Assembly: GCF_029689925.1 (NCBI RefSeq) | Contig: NZ_CP121445.1 | Location: 182,001 to 246,000, forward strand | Reading direction: 5' to 3' | Length of the DNA: 64,000 nt | Origin: Anaerocolumna sp. AGMB13025 | GTDB lineage: Bacteria; Bacillota; Clostridia; Lachnospirales; Lachnospiraceae | Part shown: positions 52,994-62,497 of the stretch, one piece after another | Numbering within the stretch: the stretch's first letter is position 1 | How the letters are laid out: every line of letters begins with the position of its first letter | Notes under the pieces: model-generated | Told to the model about the DNA's origin: nothing | Databases searched by the model: none | What the model saw: only the letters and a program-made list of their open reading frames with translations | Position numbers and translations under genes: made by a program

Positions 52994-53851
52994 TTAATAA
53001 TCATAACCATAAGCGTCCATCATCTGGAAGTTATTAAGAATTGCATCACTGTTTAATTTTTTCTGTCTCAGGGCTTTATCGCTTCCCAGCAAAGCAGTAT
53101 ATATAATATCGATTACGTATAAAAACATGAGATTGTTGGATAATGATACAGAATTATTTGCCACAATCTTATCAGAAATAATAAACTTATAATCAGATAT
53201 GTCACCCAGTTTTGGGGAATCATAACTGGTTATGGTAAGATTTTTCGCTCCGCGTTCCAGGGAAGCATTGGCAATCTGGTAGATGTCCCGCATCATAATG
53301 GTAGGAGCGATAAATATGGATAAATCTCCCGGAGCTATGTTACTGGCTTCTATCCGCATATCAATAATATCCGTGGAGGTTTTGGAGCGGATTCCTACCT
53401 GGTCAAATTTAAACTGCAGTTCCCTGGCGATTAAAGCTATGTTGGACAGGGAAAATATATGAATATTCTTAGCGGCCTGTATACCTGCAACCGCTTCTGT
53501 TACCGTATTCTCATCCAGCATAGCGGAAGTGTTCATAAGCATCTGCCTGTAATCGGCGGTTACAGAAGAAATAAAACCGTTGTCACCGGAGTAGGAATTC
53601 TGTTTCATAACATTATTATAGAAGTTTTCCTGTGCAAGGGCGATTTTAAAACCGTTAAAACCTTTGTAACCGATTTTCTTGCAGAAACGGTTAATACTGG
53701 CTTCGGAGGTGCCGGTTTCTTTTGCAATTGTGGTAATTGTATTGGAAACAACCAGATCCGGATGATTAATAACATACTGACTGATTTCATTTTCACTCAT
53801 GGTAAAATTATGCTGCATGGAAACGATTTTAGAGATAACATTTGACACCAT
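52994..53851 (-). CDS. RpiR/MurR family transcriptional regulator
   Basis: A 285-residue regulator. The N-terminal helix-turn-helix (SENEISQYVINHPDLVVSNTITTIAKETGTSEASINRFCKKIGYKGFNGFK) is typical of RpiR proteins, and the rest is a SIS sugar-phosphate-binding domain (IHIFSLSNIALIARELQFKFDQVGI). It is divergent from the FAD-oxidoreductase operon, and the gap holds three TGAAAAT-N-ATTTTCA-like palindromes, its likely binding sites. The effector should be a phosphorylated sugar or sugar acid. This points to a carbohydrate-related substrate for the operon, which is inference. Confidence 0.93.
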   Translation of the reverse strand: MVSNVISKIVSMQHNFTMSENEISQYVINHPDLVVSNTITTIAKETGTSEASINRFCKKIGYKGFNGFKIALAQENFYNNVMKQNSYSGDNGFISSVTADYRQMLMNTSAMLDENTVTEAVAGIQAAKNIHIFSLSNIALIARELQFKFDQVGIRSKTSTDIIDMRIEASNIAPGDLSIFIAPTIMMRDIYQIANASLERGAKNLTITSYDSPKLGDISDYKFIISDKIVANNSVSLSNNLMFLYVIDIIYTALLGSDKALRQKKLNSDAILNNFQMMDAYGYDY

Positions 53852-53930
53852 CGAAAGACACCCTGCCTTTTATTTAATATTCCATATTATACTACAATGG
53901 AATTTAAAAAGCAAACGGAAACCATTTTTG

Positions 53931-53945
53931 TGAAAATCATTTTCA
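53931..53945. promoter_or_regulatory. Candidate RpiR operator 1
   Basis: A perfect 15-bp palindrome TGAAAATCATTTTCA, 80 nt from the rpiR start. It is of the GAAAAT-N-ATTTTC form shared by the two sites below. Confidence 0.6.
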
Positions 53946-54068
53946 AAAAACATCAAAAAATATAAAAATATACGTCAATACTATTGACATAAAATGAAAT
54001 GCATGCTAGCATTATAACATAAAAGCGGGTTATATATAAGAAAATTTATTAGAAATGAACAAAGAATA

Positions 54069-54083
54069 TGAAAATAATATTCA
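54069..54083. promoter_or_regulatory. Candidate RpiR operator 2
   Basis: TGAAAATAATATTCA, one mismatch from a perfect palindrome, centred 138 bp from operator 1. Confidence 0.5.
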
Positions 54084-54099
54084 ATAATATGAAAAACAA

Positions 54100-54112
54100 G
54101 AAAATTATTTTC
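54100..54112. promoter_or_regulatory. Candidate RpiR operator 3
   Basis: GAAAATTATTTTC, a perfect 13-bp palindrome, 30 bp (about three helical turns) from operator 2 and 72 nt before the oxidoreductase start. Confidence 0.55.
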
Positions 54113-54184
54113 ATAAACAAAAGTATTTACTGATTAAGTAAATAGTTGAAAGATCAATATCAATCAGGAGGTAAAAAGCGAAAG

Positions 54185-55561
54185 ATGGGTGTTTACGACA
54201 AGCTATATGATGTAGTAATAGCCGGTGGAGGTGTTTCAGGTGCTGCTGCGGCAATTGCAGCAGGAAGAAGTCAGGCTGACGTTTTAGTTATAGAACAAAG
54301 CGGATATCTTGGCGGAAGTCTTACCGGCTGCGGCGTAGGACCGATGATGACCTTTCATGCTGGGGAGAAGCAGGTTATAAAGGGAATCATGGAAGAAATC
54401 GTGGAACGCATGGTACAAAGAGGTTACAGCCCCGGTCATATTAAGGACACGACTCAGTATATCAGTTACCTGACGCCCTTTCATTCGGAAGGTCTAAAGA
54501 TCGTACTGGATGAGATGGTAAAAGAAGCCGGCTGCGATATTTTATTTCATACCTTTATTGGTGGAGCAAAGACAGAAGAAGGAAGTATAAAGTCCCTGAC
54601 TCTTTGCAATAAAGACGGTCTTAATGAAATAAAAGGTAAAGTCTATATTGACGCCACCGGTGACGGGGATGTTGCTGCCTTTGCAGGTGCGCCGGTAAGC
54701 AAAGGAAGGGAAAGTGACGGAGCCATGCAGCCCATGACCATGAATATGAAATACTGTAATGTGGATGCAGAGGCACTAAGGGAACATATTAAAGTGCATA
54801 AGGAGGAGTTCCCCCGGATGGTTCATAACATTGACCTTATGTACCAGACGGTCAGGCTTTCCTTTGCCGGGTTTACCAAAGAATTTAAGGAAGCCAGAGA
54901 CATGGGAGAGCTGGATATCCAAAGGGAAGAAATTCTGTGTTTTGAGACCAATACTCCCGGTGAGTTCATTGTAAATACTACAAGGATATTAAATCAGGAT
55001 GGAACCGATGCCGTAAGCCTGTCGGAAGCGGAAATCACGGGCAGGAAGCAGTGCGAACAATTAGACCGCTTCTTAAAAAAGAAGATTCCGGGCTTTCATA
55101 AGGCTGTCCTGGAATTTACAGGACCTTCGGTTGGCATCCGGGGTTCCAGGCAGTTAAGAGGTAAGTATACCCTGACTGCTGAGAATATCCTGAAGCGGAA
55201 GAGTTTTGATTCCGTAATTGTACATTCCGCCTACCCCATTGACATCCATAATCCGAAAGGGGAGGGAACAGACAGCTCATTTATATCGGAACCGGGTACT
55301 TATTACAGCATCCCTTATGAGGTAATGGTATGTGATGAGATCAAGAACCTTTTGGTGACCGGCAGATGTGTTTCTGCCACGTTTGAAGCCCAGGCAGCAA
55401 TACGAACCACACCTACCGCAGGTGCCCTGGGGCAGGCCGCCGGACTGGCCGGAGCGCTGGCTGCAAAACAGAATGTGGATACCAAAAACGTTAACATAAA
55501 AGAATTACAGAAAGAGTTAAGGGTACAAAACGCATATCTGGATCTTTGCCTTGAAGGGTAA
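54185..55561 (+). CDS. FAD-dependent oxidoreductase
   Basis: A 458-residue flavoprotein. The dinucleotide-binding motif DVVIAGGGVSGAAAAIAAGR is at the N-terminus, GDGDVAAFAGAPV is a second FAD contact, and the C-terminus has LLVTGRCVSATFEAQAAIRTTPTAGALGQAAG, typical of the FAD_oxidored family. The substrate is unknown. The ATG at 54185 is chosen because the upstream TTG at 54146 lacks a ribosome-binding site; the AGGAGG here is a rather distant 13 nt. It heads an operon with a GntP-type permease and a hydantoinase-like protein, under RpiR control by position. Confidence 0.85.
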   Translation: MGVYDKLYDVVIAGGGVSGAAAAIAAGRSQADVLVIEQSGYLGGSLTGCGVGPMMTFHAGEKQVIKGIMEEIVERMVQRGYSPGHIKDTTQYISYLTPFHSEGLKIVLDEMVKEAGCDILFHTFIGGAKTEEGSIKSLTLCNKDGLNEIKGKVYIDATGDGDVAAFAGAPVSKGRESDGAMQPMTMNMKYCNVDAEALREHIKVHKEEFPRMVHNIDLMYQTVRLSFAGFTKEFKEARDMGELDIQREEILCFETNTPGEFIVNTTRILNQDGTDAVSLSEAEITGRKQCEQLDRFLKKKIPGFHKAVLEFTGPSVGIRGSRQLRGKYTLTAENILKRKSFDSVIVHSAYPIDIHNPKGEGTDSSFISEPGTYYSIPYEVMVCDEIKNLLVTGRCVSATFEAQAAIRTTPTAGALGQAAGLAGALAAKQNVDTKNVNIKELQKELRVQNAYLDLCLEG

Positions 55562-55650
55562 GACAAACTGTACCGCAGAATATTGAAAGTCATAGGCGGT
55601 GCAGGCAGAGTGCCTGATACAGCCATGAATAAATAGAAGGAGGATTTTTT

Positions 55651-56928
55651 ATGACTTTACAGATTATTGGAATTCTTGGTTTATTTGCGCTTATGGTCGC
55701 ATTGATGATGGCCCGCAAATTACCTACACTTCTGGCACTGCCTATTATGGCGGTGGGAATTGCATTCATAGCAGGGATTCCTTTTAAGGGAGGGGAATTC
55801 AGCATTACCGCTGATGTAGTGGAAGCGGGTGCCATGAGGATGAGCACTGCAATTGCAGGACTTTTCTTCGGAGGATTTTTTGGCAAGGTGTTGTCTAAAG
55901 TTGGGGTTACACGTACTATTATCCGCAAGGCGGCAGAGATGGCTGGAGATAAACCCCTGCCCATCGCTTTGGTGTTCTTGGTAGTATGTTCTATTATTTT
56001 TGCTGCTTCTAACGGGCTTGGAATGATTATCTTAGTTGGTACTATCATTGTACCTATTATGATTAGTGCCGGATTAAGCCCTATGGTGGCTGGTACCGTA
56101 TTATTATTAGCCAATGGTATCGGCGTTAATTTCAGTGTCAGCACACTGGCAGTTTATATTGATGTATTAGGTCTTCCTCAGGAGACAGTTACTTCTTATT
56201 CCCTGCTTTGCGGTATTCCGTTAATTATTGTGGCACTTGTAATGATTATTATATTTACCAAATTCGGTAATAAAACCAGAAAAGCCTGGGCTATGCCTGC
56301 AGCCGGTGATCTGTCATCGGAAAAGAATGTACGTTCCATTGCTTTAATCAGCCCAATAATACCAGTAGTACTTGTATTTGTTTGGCATTTACCATTAGTT
56401 TCTTCCATTATAATCGGAATACTTGTAACATTAATTCTGGCTACACCAAAGAATGCGGTACAGGTTATCTCCAGTGCCTTTGTAGAAGGAATACAGGAAA
56501 CCGCAGGCGCTGCAGCTCTTATGATCGGAATTGGTATGGTTTTAAAAGCGGTTATGGCACCTGAAGTAGCTACCGTACTGGAACCCTTGATTAAAGGTAT
56601 TATACCTACCAACAAATTACTCTTTATCTTGATCTTTGGAGTGTTATCTCCTCTTGCTATTTACCGCGGACCTCTTAATGTATGGGGATTAGGAAGTGGT
56701 ATCGTAGCCTTGCTTGCAGCCAGCGGCATGAACCCCATCGCTGCCATGGTAGCCTTAAGACTGGATTCCAATGTACAGGCAGTTTGTGATCCAACCAATT
56801 CCCATAATGTATGGGTAGCTGATTTCACCAAAACCGATGTCAATGAGTTTACCAAAAAGACCATTATCTGGATTATGGTATCTACCTTTGTTGGTTTAAT
56901 TGCAGCAAGTTTTATTATAACATTATAG
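55651..56928 (+). CDS. GntP family permease
   Basis: A 425-residue membrane protein with about 12 segments. Family motifs are GLFFGGFFGKVLSKVGVTRTI and a C-terminal region with LRLDSNVQAVCDPTNSHNVWVADFTKTDVN. GntP proteins take up gluconate and other sugar acids or hydroxy acids with protons. GAAGGAGG precedes the ATG. It lies 89 nt after the oxidoreductase gene, so the operon imports and oxidises an organic acid; this is inferred from context. Confidence 0.85.
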   Translation: MTLQIIGILGLFALMVALMMARKLPTLLALPIMAVGIAFIAGIPFKGGEFSITADVVEAGAMRMSTAIAGLFFGGFFGKVLSKVGVTRTIIRKAAEMAGDKPLPIALVFLVVCSIIFAASNGLGMIILVGTIIVPIMISAGLSPMVAGTVLLLANGIGVNFSVSTLAVYIDVLGLPQETVTSYSLLCGIPLIIVALVMIIIFTKFGNKTRKAWAMPAAGDLSSEKNVRSIALISPIIPVVLVFVWHLPLVSSIIIGILVTLILATPKNAVQVISSAFVEGIQETAGAAALMIGIGMVLKAVMAPEVATVLEPLIKGIIPTNKLLFILIFGVLSPLAIYRGPLNVWGLGSGIVALLAASGMNPIAAMVALRLDSNVQAVCDPTNSHNVWVADFTKTDVNEFTKKTIIWIMVSTFVGLIAASFIITL

Positions 56929-57021
56929 TGCTTTAAAAAATGTTGATTTACAGTGACAGGAATTTTATAAAAGGTGAGTAAAAGCTAAGACACCTTGATT
57001 AAAAGTTATTTATCTGCCGAA

Positions 57022-57064
57022 GGAAGACAGCTTACGGGAAAAGCTGGGTAAAAAGCTGTCTTCC
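57022..57064 (+). terminator. Hairpin between permease and hydantoinase genes
   Basis: A perfect 12-bp stem GGAAGACAGCTT/AAGCTGTCTTCC (57022-57033 with 57053-57064) without a T-run. It could be a partial terminator or a stabilising structure. The rest of the 333-bp gap shows nothing else clear. Confidence 0.5.
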
Positions 57065-57261
57065 GACAGCGGATCCTTGAAAACATAAACACAAGTTCAA
57101 AATAAATACAGTGAATACCAATTTTATGGAAGTCCTTTGTTTTATCAATGAACAGGAAAATAACAGTATTTATTACGTTTATTATATAGATAAATCAGTA
57201 ACCCTTTAACACAATAAAAGATACGGTAAGTATCGATAGACCCAAAAAGAGGTGCGAAAAC

Positions 57262-59397
57262 ATGAGAAAAAAAGTTAGAATCGGTATTGATGTCGGCGGT
57301 ACCTTTACAGACGCAGTACTTATTGATAATGATACCTATGAAGTTATGGCGAAACGGAAAATACCTACGACCCATAAGGAAGGTGTTGCGGTAGGGATAG
57401 TAAAAATCATATCGGAGCTGATGGAGGAAAACGGTATTTCACCGGAGGATGTGGTATTTATCGCCCACGGAACCACCCAAGCCACCAATGCCCTGCTTGA
57501 AGGTGATGTGGCATCGGTTGGAGTAATCGGTATGGGTACCGGAATGGATGCCAGAAGTGCTAAGAATGAAACCAATGTAGAAGATATTGAACTGGCACCG
57601 GGAAAGTACCTGCGCTCCAATCATACGTTTATTGATACCAAAGATCTAAATGATCAGTCCATTGAAGCGGCTATAAAAGAGCTGCTGTCAAAAAAATCAG
57701 AAGTCATTGTGGCCTCTGGGGCCTACAGTGTTGATGATCCGGAAGATGAATTAAAGGTTATGAAAAAGGCAGAGGATAAGAACTTATTCTATACCGGGGG
57801 ACACGAAATATCCCAGCTCTATGGATTAAAAATGAGAACCAGGACCGCCGTTGTTAATGCCAGTCTGATTCCGAAAATGATGGAGACAGCCAATATGACG
57901 GAGCAGGCTGTCTTGGATATGAAGATTAAGTCCAATTTAATGATTATGCGCTGTGACGGCGGTGTCATGAGCATCAATGAAGTAAGAAAAAGACCTATAC
58001 TTACCATGTTGTCCGGTCTGGCGGCTGGAGTAGCCGGGGCCCTTATGTACGAAAAAATATCAGAAGGTATTTTCTTTGAAGTAGGGGGAACCAGTGTGGA
58101 TATCTCCGTAATTAAAAACGGAAAGGTAATGATTAAATATGCCCAGGTAGGGGGACATAAGACATATCTGCAGTCCCTGGATGTAAGGACCTTAGGTGTT
58201 GCCGGAGGCAGTATGGTCCGGGTCAGAGATAAAAAAATCGTGGATATCGGGCCAAGAAGCGCTCATATTGCCGGTGTAGAATATGAATGCTTCCAGAACG
58301 ACGGAGTCATAACCGGCGGGGAAGTGAAATTTGTAAGTCCAAGAAAAGATGATCCGGCAGAATATGTATTAGTTAAAGCACAGGATGGCGGGGAATATTC
58401 CTATACTCTTGCCGGGGCAGCCAATCTTCTTGGTTATATTCCGGAAGGGGATTATGCAAGAGGAAATGACAGCTGTACCAAAGCCTCCTGGAAGGTGCTT
58501 GGCGATTATCTTGGAACCAGTGCCCAAGAAGCGGCAGGTCAGGTAATGAAACTGGCTCTAAAGAAGTTAGAGACAGTAGTAAACGAATTAGTATCAGAAT
58601 ATGAACTGGACCGGAAGTTCATCACTTTAGTCGGCGGCGGCGGAAGCGGTGCCGTTGTAGTGAATGCCCTGGCAGAGCATATGGGTTTTAAATGGAAGCT
58701 TGCTAAAAATGCTCCTTACATTTCAACCATAGGAGTTGCCCTTGCCATGGTAAGGGAACAGTTTGAACGAACCATTGTAAATCCTACGGATGAAGATATT
58801 AAAAAGATCCGATTGGATATTATAGAGAAAATAGTCCAGTCTGGTGCCAAAGAAGATACGGTAGACGTTTCCATAGAAATTGATTCCCAGAAGAATATAT
58901 TAAGAGCCATCGCCACCGGTGCAACGGAACTGAGACAAAAGGACTTAAGTTCCTCTGATATAAGCAAAGAGCAGTTACAGGTTATATCAGCAGAAGCCCT
59001 GGGAGTTCAGCCAGAGGATACTTCCTTTTTGTTTGAAACAGGTCGCTGGAATGTATACAAGGCAATAACAAAGAAAAAAATATTGGGGATTTTCTCCACC
59101 AAGAAAGTAAGCCTGTGTGTCACTGACAGAGAAGGGGTTGTGAGACTTAAGAAGGAAAAAGCTTTTAGCATCAAATTCATGAAAGGAAACCGGACAACGG
59201 AATTCAACCGGTTTTTAGATGAAAACACCATTTATTCGGATGCCAATGCCACCATCCCCAAGGTATTTGTATTTTACCGTGAAAAAATGCTGGATCTTAC
59301 AGGCATGCAGACTGCTGAGCAGCTCTATTCCATTCTGAATGTGGAAACAGAAGCCCTGGCAGACCAGGAAGAGATTATAGCTGTTGCGTATAAATAA
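57262..59397 (+). CDS. Hydantoinase/oxoprolinase family protein (HyuA-like)
   Basis: A 711-residue ATP-dependent amide hydrolase of the hydantoinase A/5-oxoprolinase alpha type. The N-terminal ASKHA nucleotide-binding motif is RIGIDVGGTFTDAVLID, followed by FIAHGTTQATNALLEG, a mid-domain FEVGGTSVDISVIKNGKV, and a C-terminal phosphate-binding LVGGGGSGAVVVNALAEH. A HyuB partner is not encoded nearby, so it may act alone or with a distant subunit. AAGAGGTG precedes the ATG. By position it belongs with the permease and oxidoreductase, although a 333-nt gap with a hairpin separates it. Confidence 0.87.
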   Translation: MRKKVRIGIDVGGTFTDAVLIDNDTYEVMAKRKIPTTHKEGVAVGIVKIISELMEENGISPEDVVFIAHGTTQATNALLEGDVASVGVIGMGTGMDARSAKNETNVEDIELAPGKYLRSNHTFIDTKDLNDQSIEAAIKELLSKKSEVIVASGAYSVDDPEDELKVMKKAEDKNLFYTGGHEISQLYGLKMRTRTAVVNASLIPKMMETANMTEQAVLDMKIKSNLMIMRCDGGVMSINEVRKRPILTMLSGLAAGVAGALMYEKISEGIFFEVGGTSVDISVIKNGKVMIKYAQVGGHKTYLQSLDVRTLGVAGGSMVRVRDKKIVDIGPRSAHIAGVEYECFQNDGVITGGEVKFVSPRKDDPAEYVLVKAQDGGEYSYTLAGAANLLGYIPEGDYARGNDSCTKASWKVLGDYLGTSAQEAAGQVMKLALKKLETVVNELVSEYELDRKFITLVGGGGSGAVVVNALAEHMGFKWKLAKNAPYISTIGVALAMVREQFERTIVNPTDEDIKKIRLDIIEKIVQSGAKEDTVDVSIEIDSQKNILRAIATGATELRQKDLSSSDISKEQLQVISAEALGVQPEDTSFLFETGRWNVYKAITKKKILGIFSTKKVSLCVTDREGVVRLKKEKAFSIKFMKGNRTTEFNRFLDENTIYSDANATIPKVFVFYREKMLDLTGMQTAEQLYSILNVETEALADQEEIIAVAYK

Positions 59398-59567
59398 AAG
59401 AAATAATGTGAGTACCTGACAAGATGGGATATTAACGAAAGATGTTTACAAACAGTGCTGCGCCAGTATACAGTTAGATATAATACAGGCAGTATATTTC
59501 TACAGTTTTTGGAACTGGCTTATAACAGTTATAGGTCCATAAAAGGCGAAAAAAGGAAGAGGTTATC

Positions 59568-60206
59568 ATGATAAAAGACGAGGTTTTGGCATTATGCGAA
59601 TTATCCAACGATTTACTTTATCATAAAATACCAAAAGAAAAACTGGCTTACTATATCAAAGAATCCTTACGGCACGGAAGAGAAGCGGCAAAAGCTTATC
59701 AGGGAAAAGATATTTTAGCTTTATGTGAAGAAAACCGGATTGAAATAGAGTATATCAAAGAAAGCAAAAAAACCTATGGGGTATCGTTCCGGGCTCAGGC
59801 TGAAATGGATAAAAAACATACGAAAATCTGGCTGTATGAAGGTTCCATCAAAGAACTTGCTAAAAACTCAGGGTATGAGGAAAGAAAAACCCTTACCTAT
59901 GAAGAAGCTTTAAAGATACACCTTAGCCATGAATTTTTTCATTACCTGGAATATTCCAGTCAGCATTTTGTAGCTGAACAGTTAGAGGAAGTCGTCACCC
60001 TGCAGCTGCCATTTTTCACAAGGAAAGCGCGGATACAGCGGAGCAGTGAAGTGGCTGCCCATGCTTTTGCCAAAGAATTCCTTGGCTTAAAGGAACTTCC
60101 AAACATCTATGATTACATTTACCTGATAAACAGTAACAAAATGAAGAAAGACCAATTTCTTCAAATGGTGAAAGGTTTTGAGGCCGATTTAGAGAATATT
60201 AACTGA
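59568..60206 (+). CDS. HExxH-motif protein, ImmA/IrrE-like, unknown function
   Basis: A 212-residue soluble protein with a zincin motif LSHEFFHYLEY (HExxH) near residue 123 and a later acidic candidate ligand in RSSEVAAHAFAKEFLG. The spacing and the helical C-terminus are as in ImmA/IrrE peptidases, but no repressor gene is adjacent. Strong GGAAGAGG precedes the ATG. The family is a tentative call. Confidence 0.6.
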   Translation: MIKDEVLALCELSNDLLYHKIPKEKLAYYIKESLRHGREAAKAYQGKDILALCEENRIEIEYIKESKKTYGVSFRAQAEMDKKHTKIWLYEGSIKELAKNSGYEERKTLTYEEALKIHLSHEFFHYLEYSSQHFVAEQLEEVVTLQLPFFTRKARIQRSSEVAAHAFAKEFLGLKELPNIYDYIYLINSNKMKKDQFLQMVKGFEADLENIN

Positions 60207-60226
60207 TAGATAACGGAGGATAAGTT

Positions 60227-61105
60227 ATGCTGGTGAAGTTAAATTATCAGGATGCCCAGGCAGTGGCCGATACCATGGGCGGCGAATTGATATCTTACAG
60301 AGACGGCAGTGGGACAGAATATTTGTGGAACGGAGATGATCGTTATTGGAGCGGCCGGTCTCCTCATCTGTTTCCTATAATTGGGACTTTAAAAGGCGGA
60401 AAGACCTGTATACAGGGAAAAGAGTATTCCCTGTTAAAGCACGGATTTGCAAGAAATGGCGAGTTTGATATTTATGATACCGGTGAGCATTTTATAACGT
60501 TTGTCCTCCGTGACAGTGCAGAAACCAGACAAGTCTATCCCTTTCGCTTCTCTTTTTATGTTACCCATACACTGGTGCCAGGTGGATTTACGACTTCTTA
60601 TAAGCTTGTAAATGAAGGGGAAGAGGAACTGTATTTTAATATCGGGGGACATGTGGGGGTGCAATGCCCGGTCTTTAAACAGGAGGTTTTTGAGGATTAT
60701 GAGATTGTATTTGACAGACCTCTTACAGTCCGGGCCTGCTTCCCGCCAAATGATGATCCCATTATCTCCGAGTGGTATGAGGAGTTGTTAGTGGGAGAGG
60801 ACACGCTTTCTCTGTCTTATGACTTATTTGAGAAAGGTCCTCTGATCATTGACCAAATTGCCAGTCATTCCTTAATGCTAAAGAATAAGCATAGCGGCAG
60901 GGGAATCTGCTTTTGGTATGACGGGTTTCCGGTACTTGCCTTATGGACCTTTGGAAGAAAAAAGGCACCGTATCTGTGCCTGGAACCCTGGCATGGATTG
61001 CCAGCTATGGAGGAGGATGGACCTCTATTCTCAGAGAAACCCTATATTATCTCTTTGCAGCCTCATGCAGAAAAATGTTTGCAATATCAGGTAAAAATCT
61101 TATAA
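60227..61105 (+). CDS. Aldose 1-epimerase family protein (LacX-like)
   Basis: A 292-residue protein of the mutarotase superfamily. It has the YLWNGDDRYWSGRSPHLFPIIG and LLKHGFARNGEF motifs of the LacX/YphB branch, and NIGGHVGVQCPV with the catalytic His. These enzymes interconvert anomers of sugars, and substrate specificity in this branch is not well known. GGAGG precedes the ATG; it is 20 nt after the HExxH gene. Confidence 0.85.
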   Translation: MLVKLNYQDAQAVADTMGGELISYRDGSGTEYLWNGDDRYWSGRSPHLFPIIGTLKGGKTCIQGKEYSLLKHGFARNGEFDIYDTGEHFITFVLRDSAETRQVYPFRFSFYVTHTLVPGGFTTSYKLVNEGEEELYFNIGGHVGVQCPVFKQEVFEDYEIVFDRPLTVRACFPPNDDPIISEWYEELLVGEDTLSLSYDLFEKGPLIIDQIASHSLMLKNKHSGRGICFWYDGFPVLALWTFGRKKAPYLCLEPWHGLPAMEEDGPLFSEKPYIISLQPHAEKCLQYQVKIL

Positions 61106-61156
61106 GGAAATACTTTGGCTGTAAAATAAGCGTAAGGAATTTCGGGAAGGAGTCAG

Positions 61157-62140
61157 ATGAAACCACGCTGTACTTTAATTACAAAACCTTTTAATGATGC
61201 TGTTTACCAAAGAGATGGGAATAATTACGCCCATATTCCATTGGAGGTATTATATACAAGACCTGTATGCAGAATCCGTATAAAAGCGGTGCGTCAGGAT
61301 TATATCTCGGAATGGACCGATCTAACACTGTATTCCGGAACAGCCTCAGGCAGTATGACCCTGCCAGCAGGGGATTGGTTTACTCTTTTCATGGAGGCGG
61401 TGGATGAAACCGGTAAGGTAGTGGAAGAAGATAAGATAGACAGAATCGGTGCCGGGGAAGTCTTTATCACCTGCGGGCAGTCCAATTCTCTGAATTTTGG
61501 TGAAGCACTTACAAAAGCAGAAAGTAATCTGGTGACATGCTTTAACCCCCGGTCACATAACTGGGAAGCCTGCAGGGATCCCCAGCCCTGTGAAGCCGGA
61601 CCGGAAGTGGATATGGGAGAAGGCGGTTCCATATGGCCAACGGTGGGAGATTTGTTGGCCGAACAGTTAAAGATGCCCATTGGATTTTATGCAACGGGCT
61701 GGGGGGGAGCTGCGCTGGAGGAATTTGGCAGGGAAACGGTAAAATATAAAAGGCTCCTAAGTGCAGTAAGTAAGGCTGGTGCCTTTGGAGTAAGAGCGGT
61801 ACTGTGGCATCAGGGAGAAACCGATGCGGTGTATGCTACGGATACGCAAAAGTATAAAGCTCTGTTACTGGATTTAATCAGCCGTACAAGAACAGACAGT
61901 GGATGGAACATCCCCTTTATGGTAGCGCGGGCAGCCTATCACCCTAAAGCGGAAAGGGATAAGGAAACCGCAATCAAGACAGCACAGCTGCTTTGCTGCA
62001 ATGGGAAGGATATTCTGGAAGGACCGGACAGTGATACGCTGCAGGGAGAACTCAGGATAGCAAACAGCGCACATTTTACTTTACCTGGATTACAGGCCCA
62101 TGGTAAGCTATGGGCGAAAGCACTTTTAAACTATTTATAA
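61157..62140 (+). CDS. SASA-domain carbohydrate esterase (sialate O-acetylesterase-like)
   Basis: A 327-residue esterase. The nucleophile motif is TCGQSNSLNFG (Ser), followed by VLWHQGETDA and a catalytic-His region ANSAHFTLPGLQAHG, the SGNH/SASA plan. No signal peptide is present. It probably removes acetyl groups from sugar substrates. AAGGAG precedes the ATG. It is 51 nt downstream of the epimerase gene and is probably co-transcribed; a clear terminator follows. Confidence 0.83.
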   Translation: MKPRCTLITKPFNDAVYQRDGNNYAHIPLEVLYTRPVCRIRIKAVRQDYISEWTDLTLYSGTASGSMTLPAGDWFTLFMEAVDETGKVVEEDKIDRIGAGEVFITCGQSNSLNFGEALTKAESNLVTCFNPRSHNWEACRDPQPCEAGPEVDMGEGGSIWPTVGDLLAEQLKMPIGFYATGWGGAALEEFGRETVKYKRLLSAVSKAGAFGVRAVLWHQGETDAVYATDTQKYKALLLDLISRTRTDSGWNIPFMVARAAYHPKAERDKETAIKTAQLLCCNGKDILEGPDSDTLQGELRIANSAHFTLPGLQAHGKLWAKALLNYL

Positions 62141-62146
62141 CAACGG

Positions 62147-62190
62147 AAATACACTTAAAATTCAGAAAGGATTGTGAGTGTATTTTTTTT
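62147..62190 (+). terminator. Terminator after the esterase gene
   Basis: AAATACACT (62147-62155) pairs with AGTGTATTT (62177-62185), followed by TTTTT. It lies immediately past the esterase stop. The remaining 300 nt up to 62498 show no gene. Confidence 0.85.
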
Positions 62191-62497
62191 ACGAGGAAAG
62201 TTCTCTGAACTATCCTGTAAAAAGCATTCCGTGCAGGATGTGCAGGACACTAGAGAGGAAGGTGTCATTAGTGTGACAGCACGTAAACGTTGCTCTGTAA
62301 TTTCTCCGCGAAATCCAATCACATCGAAAGTGTTACAATTTTCTTAATATTGTAAAGTTCTTTTATTACTTGGCCGATAATAACGGTAGGAAATGGAAAA
62401 AACATAAGGATATTTCTAAAAACTTCAAGGGTAACATGGAAAGATCTATTTGTAAACTCAGATAAAAACCAAGTATAAAAGGGGGATAAATAAAGCA

